This document shows, piece by piece, positions 1 through 12,071 of a stretch of 49,616 bases of DNA. The stretch covers positions 365,706 to 415,321 of the forward strand of contig NW_003137327.1 in the NCBI RefSeq assembly GCF_000003605.2, read 5' to 3'. The position numbers and the translations under genes were made by a program. Each line of letters starts with the position of its first letter. Position 1 is the stretch's first letter. Under the pieces are notes generated by a model. That model made no database searches, was not told the DNA's origin, and was given only the letters and a program-made list of their open reading frames with translations. This stretch comes from Saccoglossus kowalevskii (taxonomy: Eukaryota; Hemichordata; Enteropneusta; Harrimaniidae).

Positions 1-924
1 ATTATAAGCTGGCTTGATTATGAAACAGGAAATGTATAAACCAAAGCTGTACTTTCAGACGTCTAGCGCAATTAAAACAATGCCCAAGTACCCAAGTACC
101 CAAGCTGTAAAAATCTGTAGAAAAACGTGTTTTTCTTTATTGTTTTTGCCATAAATACAAATGATTGGGCATAATTTTTTCATTCGTTCCATGCTCCTGT
201 CGCTGCTGGTCAAATAAATTCTATCGAAACTATTTTATATCGTCACCAAATCAACCACCACGCCAGCCACAGCCACGCAAGTTATTCCCAGTTTTCAAGA
301 AAAAAAATTGGAGTTTGCCGTACCAGACTTGGTAAACAATTGTACAACGGAATTACAAGTGTGGGTCAGACTCTGAGAATGCTACCAAATCCGACTTCAG
401 GCATCACTACACATTGTCAGTGAAACATGACTTCAGGCATCGCTACACATTGTCGGTGAAACGTTGAATCGTCGTGTACGCTAAGCAGCACGGTCGGCGA
501 GCAGCCGTTCATATGTATTTGACATTTGTTATTCCCATAACACTAACAGTATTTTTACAGAATAAATTAATTGCAATGATACATCATTAATAATAATAAT
601 TATTTGTCTGTTTTGGTTGTGTGTGTTTGCCTATTCCTTCCCCATTTCACAATGAAAAAGTTTGATCACCCTGGTTTAAGAGCCACTGGCTACAAAGTTG
701 TCAAAATGTTACCTCAAATAAGCACCACCCAGAAATGAAAGTGTTACAAAGTGGCTCTTATTTGAGGGTTTTTATGGTAGTCATGGTATTTTCACGTTGA
801 ACCAATTTTTTTAAAAAAGTTGTCATTAAAAACCAAAAAATTACCACAGCTGGCCTAGTCTTGTGAACACTAAGTGCCTCAGTAAACGGAAGTAAAATAT
901 GCCACAGTGAATAATAAAACTCAC
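1..924. other. Non-coding stretch, presumed PHF12 intron
   Basis: This lies downstream of the last PHF12 exon visible on the minus strand. I looked for the segment that follows PHD2 in PHF12 and saw nothing matching in either strand. It is AT-rich, with a short tandem of 'cccaagta' near 84-110. It is best read as intron, because the exon ending at 925 has a good donor (gtgagt) and the family protein continues for several hundred residues. Confidence 0.5.
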
Positions 925-3900
925 CATAATGTGTTCAGGGTGGTTAGGACACATCCATCTCCCAGTTGGCAGTGTTGTCAGCGGAGGATCCACACAATCC
1001 ATGTGGAATAGTAACGGACAATAATCACACTGCAATAACGCAGCATGTCTACAACTCCTGTAAAACAAACCATAGGTCAATGTTACAACTTGCATACACA
1101 CACACAAAAATAAATTATCAATACAATACAATATAAAATTCATCTTTCAACTACGTTCCATACACAGCACAGAACGTTCCATGTTACTAAGACATGCACC
1201 ACTGTACCATGTATTTCTATGGGCTTTGAGCGAGCTTGCTGTGGAACGCCGGTAGAGGAGCCGATGAAAACAGCTAAAGTCAAGAAAACGACACAAAATC
1301 TAATTTTAAGGTAATCCTGAGCAACCAAATTTATTCATGTTGCACATGTAGGGGTAATCTTTCTACACTGTTCAGGAGAGTCTTGACAACAAGCCTAAAG
1401 TACTGTTTCCTGAGAGTTTCAGCTTTTATTTTCATTGGTGATGGTTTCCAGGCTGTGCAAAATACACGGATGTTCACTCTCGAGAATATGTTAAGTTTGA
1501 ATGAAATTGATCAATGCATTGCTAAGAACAGACTGAAACATATTTTCATCCTGTTATTTGATTCCTTTTACCTAAAAGTACCTAAATATGCAAGAATCAT
1601 CATAAAGCCACTGCACATTACAAGGTTTTTTTCAAATCAGATCATGCGTTTGTGAGTTATTATGCGTAACAGACAAGCCGAACCATATCCATGAGATCGC
1701 AACTCACGTCACACGACTTACCTGCTGCAAATAAAGCATACTTTGGCTGGTAACGATACCAGACCATTATTATCCAATTCATTTGGTTTCTTGACATTTT
1801 TACCAGAATTTTCCTCCTTTTTCCGCTTTTTACTTGTGCCTGTAAATTTAAGTAAGAAATTTCAACTAAGAGATGTATGAATTTCTAAACAGCCTAGACA
1901 TATTCATTGTCAAATACGTGTAAAGGGGTTAATTATTCACTGGATTTTAATTTTGCTTATTTCACTGACTGGAAAATGCACTAAAAATGTGCAAAATTAA
2001 AACCCAGTGAATATGTAAAATTTAGCATAGAACACATTATCTAAGTGATAAAACCGTGAATTTAAAACCCACTGAATATGCCTGAAATGGTAAATCAGTG
2101 AAATTTTAACCCAGTGAAAATTAGTCATTTTACAGTATGTAACTCTCTGAATTGTGAGTAAGGTTCATAAAGATGCGTGTTTCGGTACCACACTCGGTAC
2201 TCCACATCAGAAGCCTTAACCAGCAACTGCTAAGCTAACAGTAAATGATTATCCCATTTTCTCCATCTACAATATTTTCCCAGAATCAAATATCCAGTCA
2301 TGAGAACAAAAGTAAATGAATTCAGAACCAATAGCATGCATTAGAAAAAATTACAGTAATCATGACCATGGGCACTTAAATGTGTTCAAATTTGATGTAA
2401 ATCAACATCACATTTGAATGCACATGGCTGAGTCAACTACCAGGCATTATTTGAATCTTTAACTCACCTGGCAACGGATAGCTAAGGACCATTTCATTTG
2501 GCAATACAAACTGTTTTGGATTTTCAACTGATGCGGCTCTGACTAACATCTGTAACGGTGACTCCTCAACTTGTGGCGATTCAACTTCCATATCCGAGGT
2601 GTCATCGTCTTCCTCCTCTTCCATCAAGAGTTCTCTATTGGCTGACAGCTGTCTAAATAGTAACCGTTCGTGCAGCCTCATAATTGGTTTATTTGGTTTT
2701 TCCCTGTCACTTAGACTGTGAATTGATGATCTATTAGTAGCTGTGCTAGTGGTGGAAGACGTATCATCGTGCTCCTGAAATAAATCAACAGTTATCACGG
2801 ATTGGATTTTTCAGACAGAATATTTTTTTGTTTACTGAATTAATTTCTTACTCTAGTAGTTACTTCAGGAGGGCTATAATTTCTGCTGGAGGAGGATGTA
2901 TTGGATTTTTCAGACAGAATATTTTTTTGTTTACTGAATTATTTTATCTAGCCTGACCACCAACAGCAGAAAATTATCTTTCCCTTCATGCCAACTTATT
3001 CAGAGGGCACCCAATTTCAAGTTTCTATAATATATAATATATTTAAATAATTAATAATATTTTGAGTATAAAGGTATACATGGGACAGATGGGAGGCATT
3101 TAGGCAATCGAATCCATGTAATCCTTGAATTTCTAGCACTGAAACTACTTGTCTACTATTCAGCGTCTTTAACACTTTGAGTGCCAGATATTTTTACTAT
3201 CCACATTAAAAAAAAAAAATTCTCAAGATTTCACCATTATTTTGGACTATACCAACAGTTTCAGATATTGCTCTTAATTTCTAGTCAAAGGGTTTGTCAA
3301 TTTTTATCAACATTTTATGTTAGCAAACTGTACAAAATCATTTTGCCAAAAGTTGATGAAACGGTTCTGAGTGCCAAATTTGTGTCACCAACCATTTTTC
3401 CCGTTTTTATGCATATTTTCATAATTTCTTTGTTAATTTTAGACTAAATAGACATATTTTCTCACTAGCTACAGGTTTTAATCAAAAGTTGGGTGCTCAG
3501 TGATTTAAAGATGACAATCATAGAATTGGTGAACCATCAATAGAATTAGTGTGTCAACGTGTTTTTTAAGAGAGTACATGAATGAAACCACCATATATAA
3601 TATTAAAAATCTCTATGCATGTCCAATGATCTGCCTGAATTGACATAAAGCAAATTGATTTTACCTCTCCAGGAGAAACTGTACAGCGATGACATAACCA
3701 CTCCCCTGGTGGCAAATCCTCTTCTTCCAGCGGCGGATCACTACAACAAACAAACAAACGGAAATTAGTTCACTGATAAGTCAATATAATATGACAATTT
3801 AAACAGCTGAAAGTTGAAAATTTCCATTTTGTCAAACTACCTGTCTTGTCAAAAATGAGACATTACGCGGTTTCTTTAAGAGGCAACATGCCACTATAAT

Positions 3901-6900
3901 TTAGGAAGTTGTCCATATCCTAAATGACACGTTTATGCACCTATTTTTCCAAAATCTGCGAATCAATCAATACAATTTGACCACCTAGTTTTTGTAGTTC
4001 TTGCTGCTGCAAGATGACTTTGACCCTGACCTTAAAATACAACTACATGACAATGTCTCCCATCTTTCAAAGTGTTATTTCAAGAACAAGTTTATTTACC
4101 TAGGGGAGTATGTGTATAACAACACTTCAATGTGGACGTACTATTACAAAGAAGTAACAGAACAGTGGTCAGGTGGTTTTATCAACAACTGTATTCAAAC
4201 TGAGGTAGGTACCCTGGCAAATTAACCACAAAGTCTTGTGACTAAGGAGAGTTGTAAGAAATTCAGTGTAGGAGTATGAGCAGGCCTCATAAATTAAGCT
4301 AGAATTGTAAACAATAGACACCTACTGAGTTCGGTGGCTTAGTTTATATTTACTGGCCAGTTTAAAAGGTGGTGGGCGTTGTGCCACACATGTGCCAAAT
4401 ATGGGTCCTGTATGAACAAACATGGAGAATGACTGTTAACAATGTGTAATAAAGAACTATCAATTTCCATTATAAATTTTTTTTAATAATAACTGATTAC
4501 GGGATGAACCTAAGAAGCAATTTCAACAACGGAGAGTATTTTTAAACAGAACCTATTACGTACAGAAGATGTTTTTTCCATTCTATTTTCCCCAAAGGAG
4601 ATATTTGAACCCAGTAGGGAGATAAAAAAAGCATGGCTCAATGAACAGTAATAATGATACAAACTTGCTATCAATCCAACAAGCATTGTTCTGTATCTAG
4701 CGTACCATACTCTACTATGTTTTTAACAGACTGCAAATTTAGAATAATATTCTGATTTTGTTAGCTATTCTGATAAAGTATAAAAATATTGTTTTTTGAG
4801 AAAGATGAAAAACAGTTTATACAAAAAAAACATAGAAGCTATAAAAGAAACTAAATATTAATCCAAACATTAGTATGTTTATGTAAATATAATTTTTCAG
4901 GAGAGAAACAATTGTCATAGTAAAAGCCTACCGGTACTCATAATTTTTGAGAAAGTTGGTTATAAATCGTATGACAATGTTCATTGAAAAATCATGAAAC
5001 TATTGTTCTCATGGCAACATGGATTTCACATTTTTTTGCGTTACAGTGACATATTTTCAGAAACTTGCCCTATTTTTGCTATTTTTAGAACAATTCCATA
5101 GAGCACAATGTTTAGAAAAAAATTTTAAAACCCAGATTTTTGAAATAATTGACAGTACGTAATTTTTTTAGCATTTGTCATCAGCCTACATTTTGAGATA
5201 TGGCATAATATCTCTGCTATAGGAACCTATGGTAAAAGCACTGTAATACTGATAAAATGGCAACTATCAACTAAAATACAACCATAATTTTCACAAAAAT
5301 TAAGCTAGTGATCCCGAACATTTTTTTAAGTCAATGTCCTTATATTGCCTGGAAATACAATTAATTGGAAAATAAATAAATTCATTGTACCTAAAATGAT
5401 AACAAAATATTTATAATAAATTTCCTCTTAAACATGACCTTCAAAACAAACCAAGAATTTTTATTCTGAATACACTACATTTATTGCCACAAAAACTAGC
5501 AACATTGATGAAGCGACCCAAGATGACCTTTCAACTCAAAGTACATTCAATACCTGATACAAAATACTGACTCTAAAATGGCACAGGTTTGGATGGTGAC
5601 AGATGTATTCCATACTACCGGTAAATCAAAGTTCACAACACAACTCTATATTGCATCCATGAATATTTCCAGAGTTTCAAGGAAGCAGTTTAACACACCG
5701 AAGTGGGGGTGGGGGATGGGGAGGGGCAAGATGCTATAAAAACAAAATCACCAAGTTCCAAAATTACAAATTTTGGAATCTTAGAATTTGTGTATTAATT
5801 GTGTAAAATATATATTGAGAGAAATATTCTGTAAAAAAAAAAGTCACCTATTGTTATTATTTGTAATAATGCAATCAGTACATGTGGGTACTTGCATAAG
5901 CACATGAATATGAAATAAAATCAGCACAGTACAAGGCCAAAAAGTAAGATTTATATTAGATTTGGTCCTGCAATATTTAATAAAAAGAAGCACCTATTTT
6001 CCCTTTTTTTTCGGCACCCAAAATGTTTATTTTATTTTATGTATTTCTTTTCTATAATACTTTGACAAAAAACAGCAAAGAGTACTTTGTTTGAAACTTG
6101 TGTGCACACTGACAAGAAACCTGTTTTTCCCCATGAAAAATGCACAGATGATTATTATTTCTCATGGTCAATTTGTACTTTCAAGAAAGTACCAGGATGT
6201 GTGACCTTTAGGGTCATGGATACTGGATAGTACCAGGATGTGTCACCTTTAGGGGTCACAAATAGTACCAGGATGTGTGACCTTATGATGGCGTTCAAAG
6301 CATTCAAGAATGTTCAGTTACAAAATTGTGCAGCTTTCCAAGACTGACAGAATTCATTTCTCATTAAAATAAAGTTTCTGTGGTACATTTCATACCTAGT
6401 GGCAAATACAAAATATCAATCATAAAATCTTCATTCAATCATCCATACAGTGAAATTTATCTTTATTTCCATGACAGTAATATTTTTCATTTATGACAGA
6501 TAGATCACAGATAATTAATAATTGTCAATTGCAATAGGGCTCTCTATCCATTATTAGAAACTAAATAATTTGTGTTGCATTATATGCTACATATACATTG
6601 TAATATTTAATTACCAGGGCTGTTCAATTCAGTAATAAACCCTTTTAATGGGTCTTATGAGTAGCTTGTGTTTACAAATTTATATGCTAGCAGATGTCTA
6701 AAGCTGCTATGAAGTAATGCCTTCAAGTACGATAAAACCTATGTATAAACCACCACCTATTCAGCCTATATTGAAATGACCTTTATGAGATGATTGAATA
6801 ATTGATTAATTCATGAATGATAAATATGATAATAATTTCTAAACATATTTAGTCAATACATGTACAACGATGGCAGTAAATAAATAGCCTTTATAAAACT

Positions 6901-9900
6901 GGTGATTTGACCAAACTCAGACCAAATGGTGGTCACATTAGACAGACGACCTTTATATACAGGTGGCCAGACACAGGTTTGAGTGTTTAGTATCATTAAA
7001 ATTACTTTATGTGTGCATAGTAGTTTTATGTTTTCAGTGATACAGCTACATGTGTCCCTGATCTTAGATACCCTCCGTCCCTATTCTATGAATGGAAGAA
7101 CCCTTCTACAGCACACATCAGGTCATAAGTCCTACCACAACTGACAAAACTACTGTAAAAGAATTAACTTTACACTGAAATTAAATTTCACTGTTCTGCT
7201 TATATGTAAGTTAGGGCTTTTAAATTCACAGATTTTTCAATGAAACAAATTATATATAATTTGACATGTTTGCATGGATTTAATTTAGCAGTTTTCACTT
7301 AATTTTCAACAATTAGTTTTCAGTTTTCAATAATCAATAAATTTACAGTAACATAAAATGAGAAAAAATAGATTTTAAAATGACAATTAAGCAATAGTAT
7401 TCCATCCATTCTGCATGCACACACAGGCAGATGGCATAATGCCGTCTGGCTCCATTCAGAACTTGACCTCAAATAAGGTCATACAACACTATGCTAAATT
7501 ACACTGGTCCAATTGCATACTAATTACCGTACATTGCAAGATCAACTAAACAGATGATGAAACTCCGCACTACTTTAGAAAAATATAAACAATTTAGAAA
7601 TACAGGAACCAAAATTGATATCAACTGTACAGATGTCTCCATTTTTAACGAGAACAAATAAAAAATAGCTTAAAAAAGTATAAATACGTTGTGAAATTTC
7701 ATCACACTAATCTATACGTATATCCTATAGTTTTAGATTAATACTGTGAATAGCTTTAATATCGCGAGTGGCAAATTATTATTCATGAATTTCGAGGGTC
7801 AGTGAAAATGGTGAAATCTTCTAGTTGTGAACTTTTCCTTGGGGTCCTACGACACGGAGTGTCAGTGACTGTCAAATTTTGTCTCTACAAATGTGATAAG
7901 TGTAACAAGAGAACTTGTCTATTAGTTGCCTGTAAAGCATACAAGTTCAAATGAGTTGAAATGCTGAGGAGTGAATAGACCAGCTTACGCATTCACGACT
8001 GAAATCCTACACAATGGCCACATAGCATGCTAGCCACTTTTCAATACAGTTTTACATGTACACCACAGTAAGAGGAAACATACTCATCAATTTAATTAAG
8101 ACTCTTCTAATATAAGTGCAGTTTTACTAATAACACATAGTAATAATATGAGGATGAGTGATATTACTGACATCAGTTACCATTAGCAACTGTGTTTAGA
8201 AAGCTACAGCAGTGTTACTGCAATATAGTTGTTTCAACAGATATTAGCCAGCAAATTCGGAACAAAGAAATGTTGTGATTTCTGCTCAAAAGACATCTTG
8301 AATCAGACGTAATCGAAAGAATGTTTCTCAGATTGTGTAATTTGACTGAGAAACTTGAGCTTCTCACTAAGAAAATGTTGAAAGAATCAGGAGTAGATGG
8401 AACATGCTAAATCTCAGATTTTGAAGGGGCTCTAACGATAAAGGTTATCAGACATATTTAAATTCATCATTTCAACAAAAACTAGAAACTTATTTTTATG
8501 GTTAACAAATCGCAAGGTAATTGGTTAATTGGCACAACTGAAATAAATCTTTCTGTATTATATCATTTGAACAGACCAAAGTTGTATCAAAAAGGGACTC
8601 TTTCATGTGATGTCCAAAAAGTAGGACAGGACAGTTTGTTGTATACGAAACACATAAATACTGTAAATCGCTTTATTTTCAAGACAAATTTTCACAAATC
8701 AGTGAAAAATCGTCTTGAGCTAAATTTTGTCTTCATGAAAGGCATAAAATCACGAAATCAATAAAATTTCTAGCAATATACATTATACATGTTCTCAAAC
8801 TAAAATGCAAAATTTGCATATAATTAGCATAACAGAAGAACTTTTATTTTATTGTGTGCATGGCTTTAGAAAACCTGAACTATAGTCTCTCCAGGTCACC
8901 CAATTTCAAGGTCAAAATTAGAACTATTTTGGATTGGAATATTGAGTAGCAAAGTAAGAATTTAAAGCAATGACCTTTTCAGCATTAAGCTACCCAAACA
9001 ACCCTAACCCTTAATATCAGCGTTGAATAAATGTAGATTCAAAACTGATGAATTATATTTAGGTTGTTTCAAGTGAAATTACAAAAAACTGAAATGCATT
9101 GTAGCAACAGTTATCCAATGACTTCCTATAATGGAAAAAGTATGTTATGATAAACAATGATAAATCAATGATAAGTTTGCCAGTAAATAAATAAGGTGGG
9201 TTGAAACATAACACTTAAAAATAATTTCCCTGACCTAATTTCAATACTAATAGTTCAATGTATTTGGACCGTAGTAAGACTTAATATATCTTCAATTGAC
9301 AACTGGATATTAGGTGACATACAACCAGTAAATATAGACGGTGCTTGAATGCAGAAAATCATAGAAGCGCTGACATGATTAGACGGACTAAGCGGCTACA
9401 GCTAAACAAGGCAGAGGATAATAGGTGATAACTGACACACCATTAAAAATCTGAAAAAATCTGACTGCCAAATTAGCAACTCACTGCATTATAGAAACAT
9501 GAAATATAATATTCCCATATATGAACACTGCTTTATCAATAAAGCGAATAGAAATTATAATAGGTTATATAAATGACCTGTATTTTTCATAATTAATGAA
9601 TAACACATGTTCATACAGAACACAGGAATAATTCCTGTGATGAAAAGTTCAAGCAGCAGAACAGAAAAAAAAAAGGTGAGAAAATGTCAATCTGTATGTG
9701 AATCAGCCAGGTTAAATACAGTTAGAAGCTTTAACCTTTTTTCCACCAGACTTTCTTACCCAAATTTGTCTGTACTATTTTTATATATTCTTCAATATTT
9801 TTGGAAATTGAATCGTAATTTCGAAGCTAACAGACAAAATTTTAATCAATCTTCTGAAGGAAAGTGCAGGACTATAAAAAGGAATATTTTGTGAATTTGT

Positions 9901-11266
9901 GATGAAAGCAGGGAGAAGGTTAATTTTGAGCGAAACTAAATTTCACAAATTTTGTCAGTCAGTGGAAATTCTGCCACAGCAACTTTCACAAGATGTTGTC
10001 CTCATGAACGCCAGCAATTTTAAACCATTAAATTGGAAAAATTGCTAGCAGTGAAAATTAAACAGTTTAAAGTAATTATTTCTATTGTTAACAATGTTTC
10101 AAACAAATTGGTATTGCATGTTTAACACACACATGACTGGTCATAAACCTGATGACATGAAATGACTAGGCCTTAGCCATTGAATCGAAACTCTGCCTTT
10201 GACCATCAAGTTCAAATAAACGTGTAACGGAAAACATACTTATTTTGATTAACAGCATTAACAAATAGAGGATATTCATGCAAAAAAATCCATATCATTA
10301 TCAAAGGAAGACATGAACTGGTGAGGTCAACCTATGACACCACATGCAGGGAAAACTATATCTACATATTTACATTAAACACACATTATTGCAACTTGTA
10401 CTATAAGTCAATGCCTTCGTGTAGCAATACAAGTTATGTTGTTGTTTGACTGTATCTCCCATTGAAGATACTCCACCAAGGTCACATAAAAATACAACAT
10501 GGCGACCTGTAACGTTTCAGAAATAGTGACATGCAGTGCTATGACATCGTGATAGTACTAACACATCAAACATGGCAGAGTTGCTTCACAGATTTGTCTT
10601 CCTACGATGTGGTTCCTACACATCTATGTTAACTAACGTGACTTGCAGGTTAATGTTTTCTGGCTCTTGCAAACGAACGCAAATTTAGTTTACTTGTTTT
10701 ATTTGCGCTGGCACGCTATCGTGCAGCTGCATTTATTTTCCTTTCATGGATTCAGTCAGTGTTGGACGCCATTTTGAATTTCCCTGTGATCTAGAACGAC
10801 TCCGGCAACTCTCGAATTACCAATGATTTCACATTCGTAAACAGACTAAGAATGACACAAATAGCACCACAAACTGTTCGATATCACACTGTGCATTTGC
10901 AAAGCAAGTCTTACCAACAATGAAGATGAAATGCGGCTGGACAACGATCACAACACAACAGATCACCCCCTTCTCGACAACTGTCACAGCTGTCGTGGTT
11001 TTGGGTTCGACCAGTTCTCCTGGGCTCTCTCTCAGTTTTCTTCAGCTTCTTTGGTGGCTCGTCACTTTGGGGTGGGGCTACCAAAGCTCGGATGGTCTGC
11101 AAAGAGGGAAACGAAGCATTATTGGTAAGATGCCACAGAAAGAGGACATATTGCTCGAAGAAGAAAGAGGGGAAAAGTTGAGAAATTTGCAGTCGAGATA
11201 GAGAGTAGTCATACTTACGTCCATCAGCCCACCTGACGTATCCAAATCGTACTCTACCGTCGTCAT
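925..11266 (-). CDS. PHF12: PHF12-like PHD finger corepressor subunit, 5' half
   Basis: Coding exons in transcript order are 11219-11266, 10915-11096, 3665-3740, 2468-2774, 1722-1839 and 925-1057. They give 288 in-frame residues, and the gene continues past the left edge. PHF12 (Pf1) is a nuclear subunit of SIN3/HDAC complexes that also binds MRG15. The start [16 protein letters not shown] aligns with the human N-terminus. PHD1 spans about residues 50-96 (CDSC, CDRC, HLHC, CHRC) and is cut by a 7.2 kb intron inside a Cys codon (TG|T). Residues 173-205 hold the MRG15-binding segment with its FxLP motif (FVLP, 191-194). A basic stretch (KKRKK) follows. PHD2 begins at CFIC (239-242), continues through CDYC and HMDC, and closes with CPNH, whose last ligand is His as in the family. 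An acidic run (EEEEDDD) lies near residue 155. Exon phases all join cleanly. A small exon between 2775 and 3664 could have been missed. Confidence 0.93.
1916..2140. repeat. MITE-like repeat with 'cactgg(a/g)ttttaa' motifs
   Basis: This is an imperfect inverted-repeat sequence inside a PHF12 intron. Its outer parts read 'gtgtaaaggggttaa' on the left and 'gtcattttacagtat' on the right. Internally it alternates 'acccagtgaa' and complementary motifs. A close relative lies at 45387-45538, and weaker relatives at about 38255-38350 and 34418-34475. No coding capacity is visible. Confidence 0.6.
2801..2941. repeat. 42 bp exact direct duplication
   Basis: The same 42 bases occur at 2801-2842 and 2900-2941 (starting attggatttttcagac), separated by 57 bases. 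The first copy lies just upstream, in minus orientation, of the acceptor of the fourth PHF12 coding exon. The intervening sequence is not itself duplicated. Confidence 0.85.
4919..5395 (+). repeat. Degraded copy of the 34926-35453 MITE
   Basis: This matches 34926-35453 along nearly its whole length, in the same order. Shared blocks include 'gagaaagttggt', 'cagtgacatatttt', 'acaattccatagagc', 'aaaacccagatttttgaaa', 'ggcataatatctctgc' and 'actaaaatacaaccat'. The TTAA-flanked termini seen in the other copy are eroded here, so this looks like the older insertion. Confidence 0.85.
5705..5726 (+). other. Potential G-quadruplex tract
   Basis: Four runs of four or five guanines are separated by loops of only one or two bases (pattern G5-T-G5-AT-G4-A-G4). 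This meets the usual four-run definition of a quadruplex-forming motif. It lies on the strand opposite to PHF12 transcription, so the RNA would be C-rich. Confidence 0.7.
6190..6285 (+). repeat. Short tandem repeat, about 35-41 bp unit
   Basis: Three units start with 'taccaggatgtgt(g/c)acct' at 6190, 6231 and 6266. The first two also contain 'ttagg(g)gtca' after the shared start. The third is truncated. Confidence 0.8.
9725..9850 (+). repeat. Interspersed repeat, related to 47165-47320
   Basis: The block beginning 'aacctttt', followed by 'ccaccagactttct' and 'acccaaattt', recurs in reverse complement at 47165-47320. The two copies are diverged, with small insertions and deletions. No ends or coding capacity could be defined. 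Confidence 0.6.
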
Positions 11267-11720
11267 GACGCTGCCAGTATCTTCTCTCGGAACAGTTCAG
11301 ATTATATATAAAACACAAATAACAGTAAATAGTCTCTCTGAACTTTAAAAGACACAAATGTCAACACTTAAAGACAGCGACTGCATTCTCTGGCTGTGAG
11401 AAACCACCAACTCGAAGCACTTTCGGCGTCTGATAACAGTCGTAAGATCCAAGGAATCGTTCAACTAACAGTCCTTAGAGATAACCTGTTGGTATATCTA
11501 CGTAACAGTGTTCTTTTTCCTGAAGTTCGTCGCACAATTTCGGCACAAAATCGCCAAAATTCAAGCAAAATTTCACCAAACTTGGCGCAAATTCGGTCCC
11601 TGAATTGTACGCATGCGTATTTTGCATTATGATTAAGCACGCATGCGTCGACCAAAATCTGCGCATGCCTAGAGTTATCCAATCGTATTCCACACAACTT
11701 TGAAGGCCGGTCAAGCTTAT
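11267..11720 (-). promoter_or_regulatory. PHF12 5' UTR and promoter region
   Basis: This is the sequence upstream of the PHF12 start codon. It is richer in CpG than the introns. It holds three NRF1-like motifs at 11609-11618, 11639-11648 and 11660-11668 (ACGCATGCGT twice, TGCGCATGC once), about 340-400 bp upstream of the ATG. No TATA box is evident. The transcription start is not determined. Confidence 0.45.
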
Positions 11721-12071
11721 CACCATGGAAACTTACGAATTTTGGTGTTAGAGATCCACAAGTTTTTTTAGAATGACCGCATATTGTTCATTTCACTCAA
11801 TTATTGGAACCATATATATTATGTTAGCAAAGGACCTCAAGTCGCGCGTGTCGGGTGTATCCCGGGGGAAGTTTTCAAGGTATTGTTTATATGTCAATTT
11901 CATTACCGGTCAGATATGAAATAGAAATATCCTAACAACAAAACGTCACCAGTCTGTTTCGCAACAGAGGAATGTAATATAACTCAAAATATCGCTCTGT
12001 AACAACGAAAATGAAATATATACATTACAAAGTACTTTTTATCTATTAGTTGTATATATTTTATTATTGTC

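Larger units (their letters stand above)
3741..10914. other. Large PHF12 intron
   Basis: This 7.2 kb intron separates the two halves of PHD1. It is AT-rich with frequent stops in all frames, and no exon of another gene could be supported. It contains a degraded copy of the repeat found at 34926-35453, a guanine-run tract at 5705-5726, a short tandem repeat at 6190-6285 and an interspersed repeat near 9725-9850. Confidence 0.75.

Noticed and set aside
2852-2933. Possible PHF12 microexon on the minus strand encoding [15 protein letters not shown], followed by a strong gtaaga donor.
   Set aside because: Flanking coding exons are both in phase 0, and no available acceptor gives a length divisible by three without a stop codon.
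3172-3505. Possible repeat with 'aacactttgagtgcc' near 3172 and a similar start near 39331.
   Set aside because: Only the first dozen or so bases agree convincingly; ends and further similarity could not be established by eye.
10920-11201. Plus-strand reading frame of 93 codons opposite the first PHF12 exons.
   Set aside because: It is the antisense of conserved PHD1 coding sequence and shows no domain of its own.
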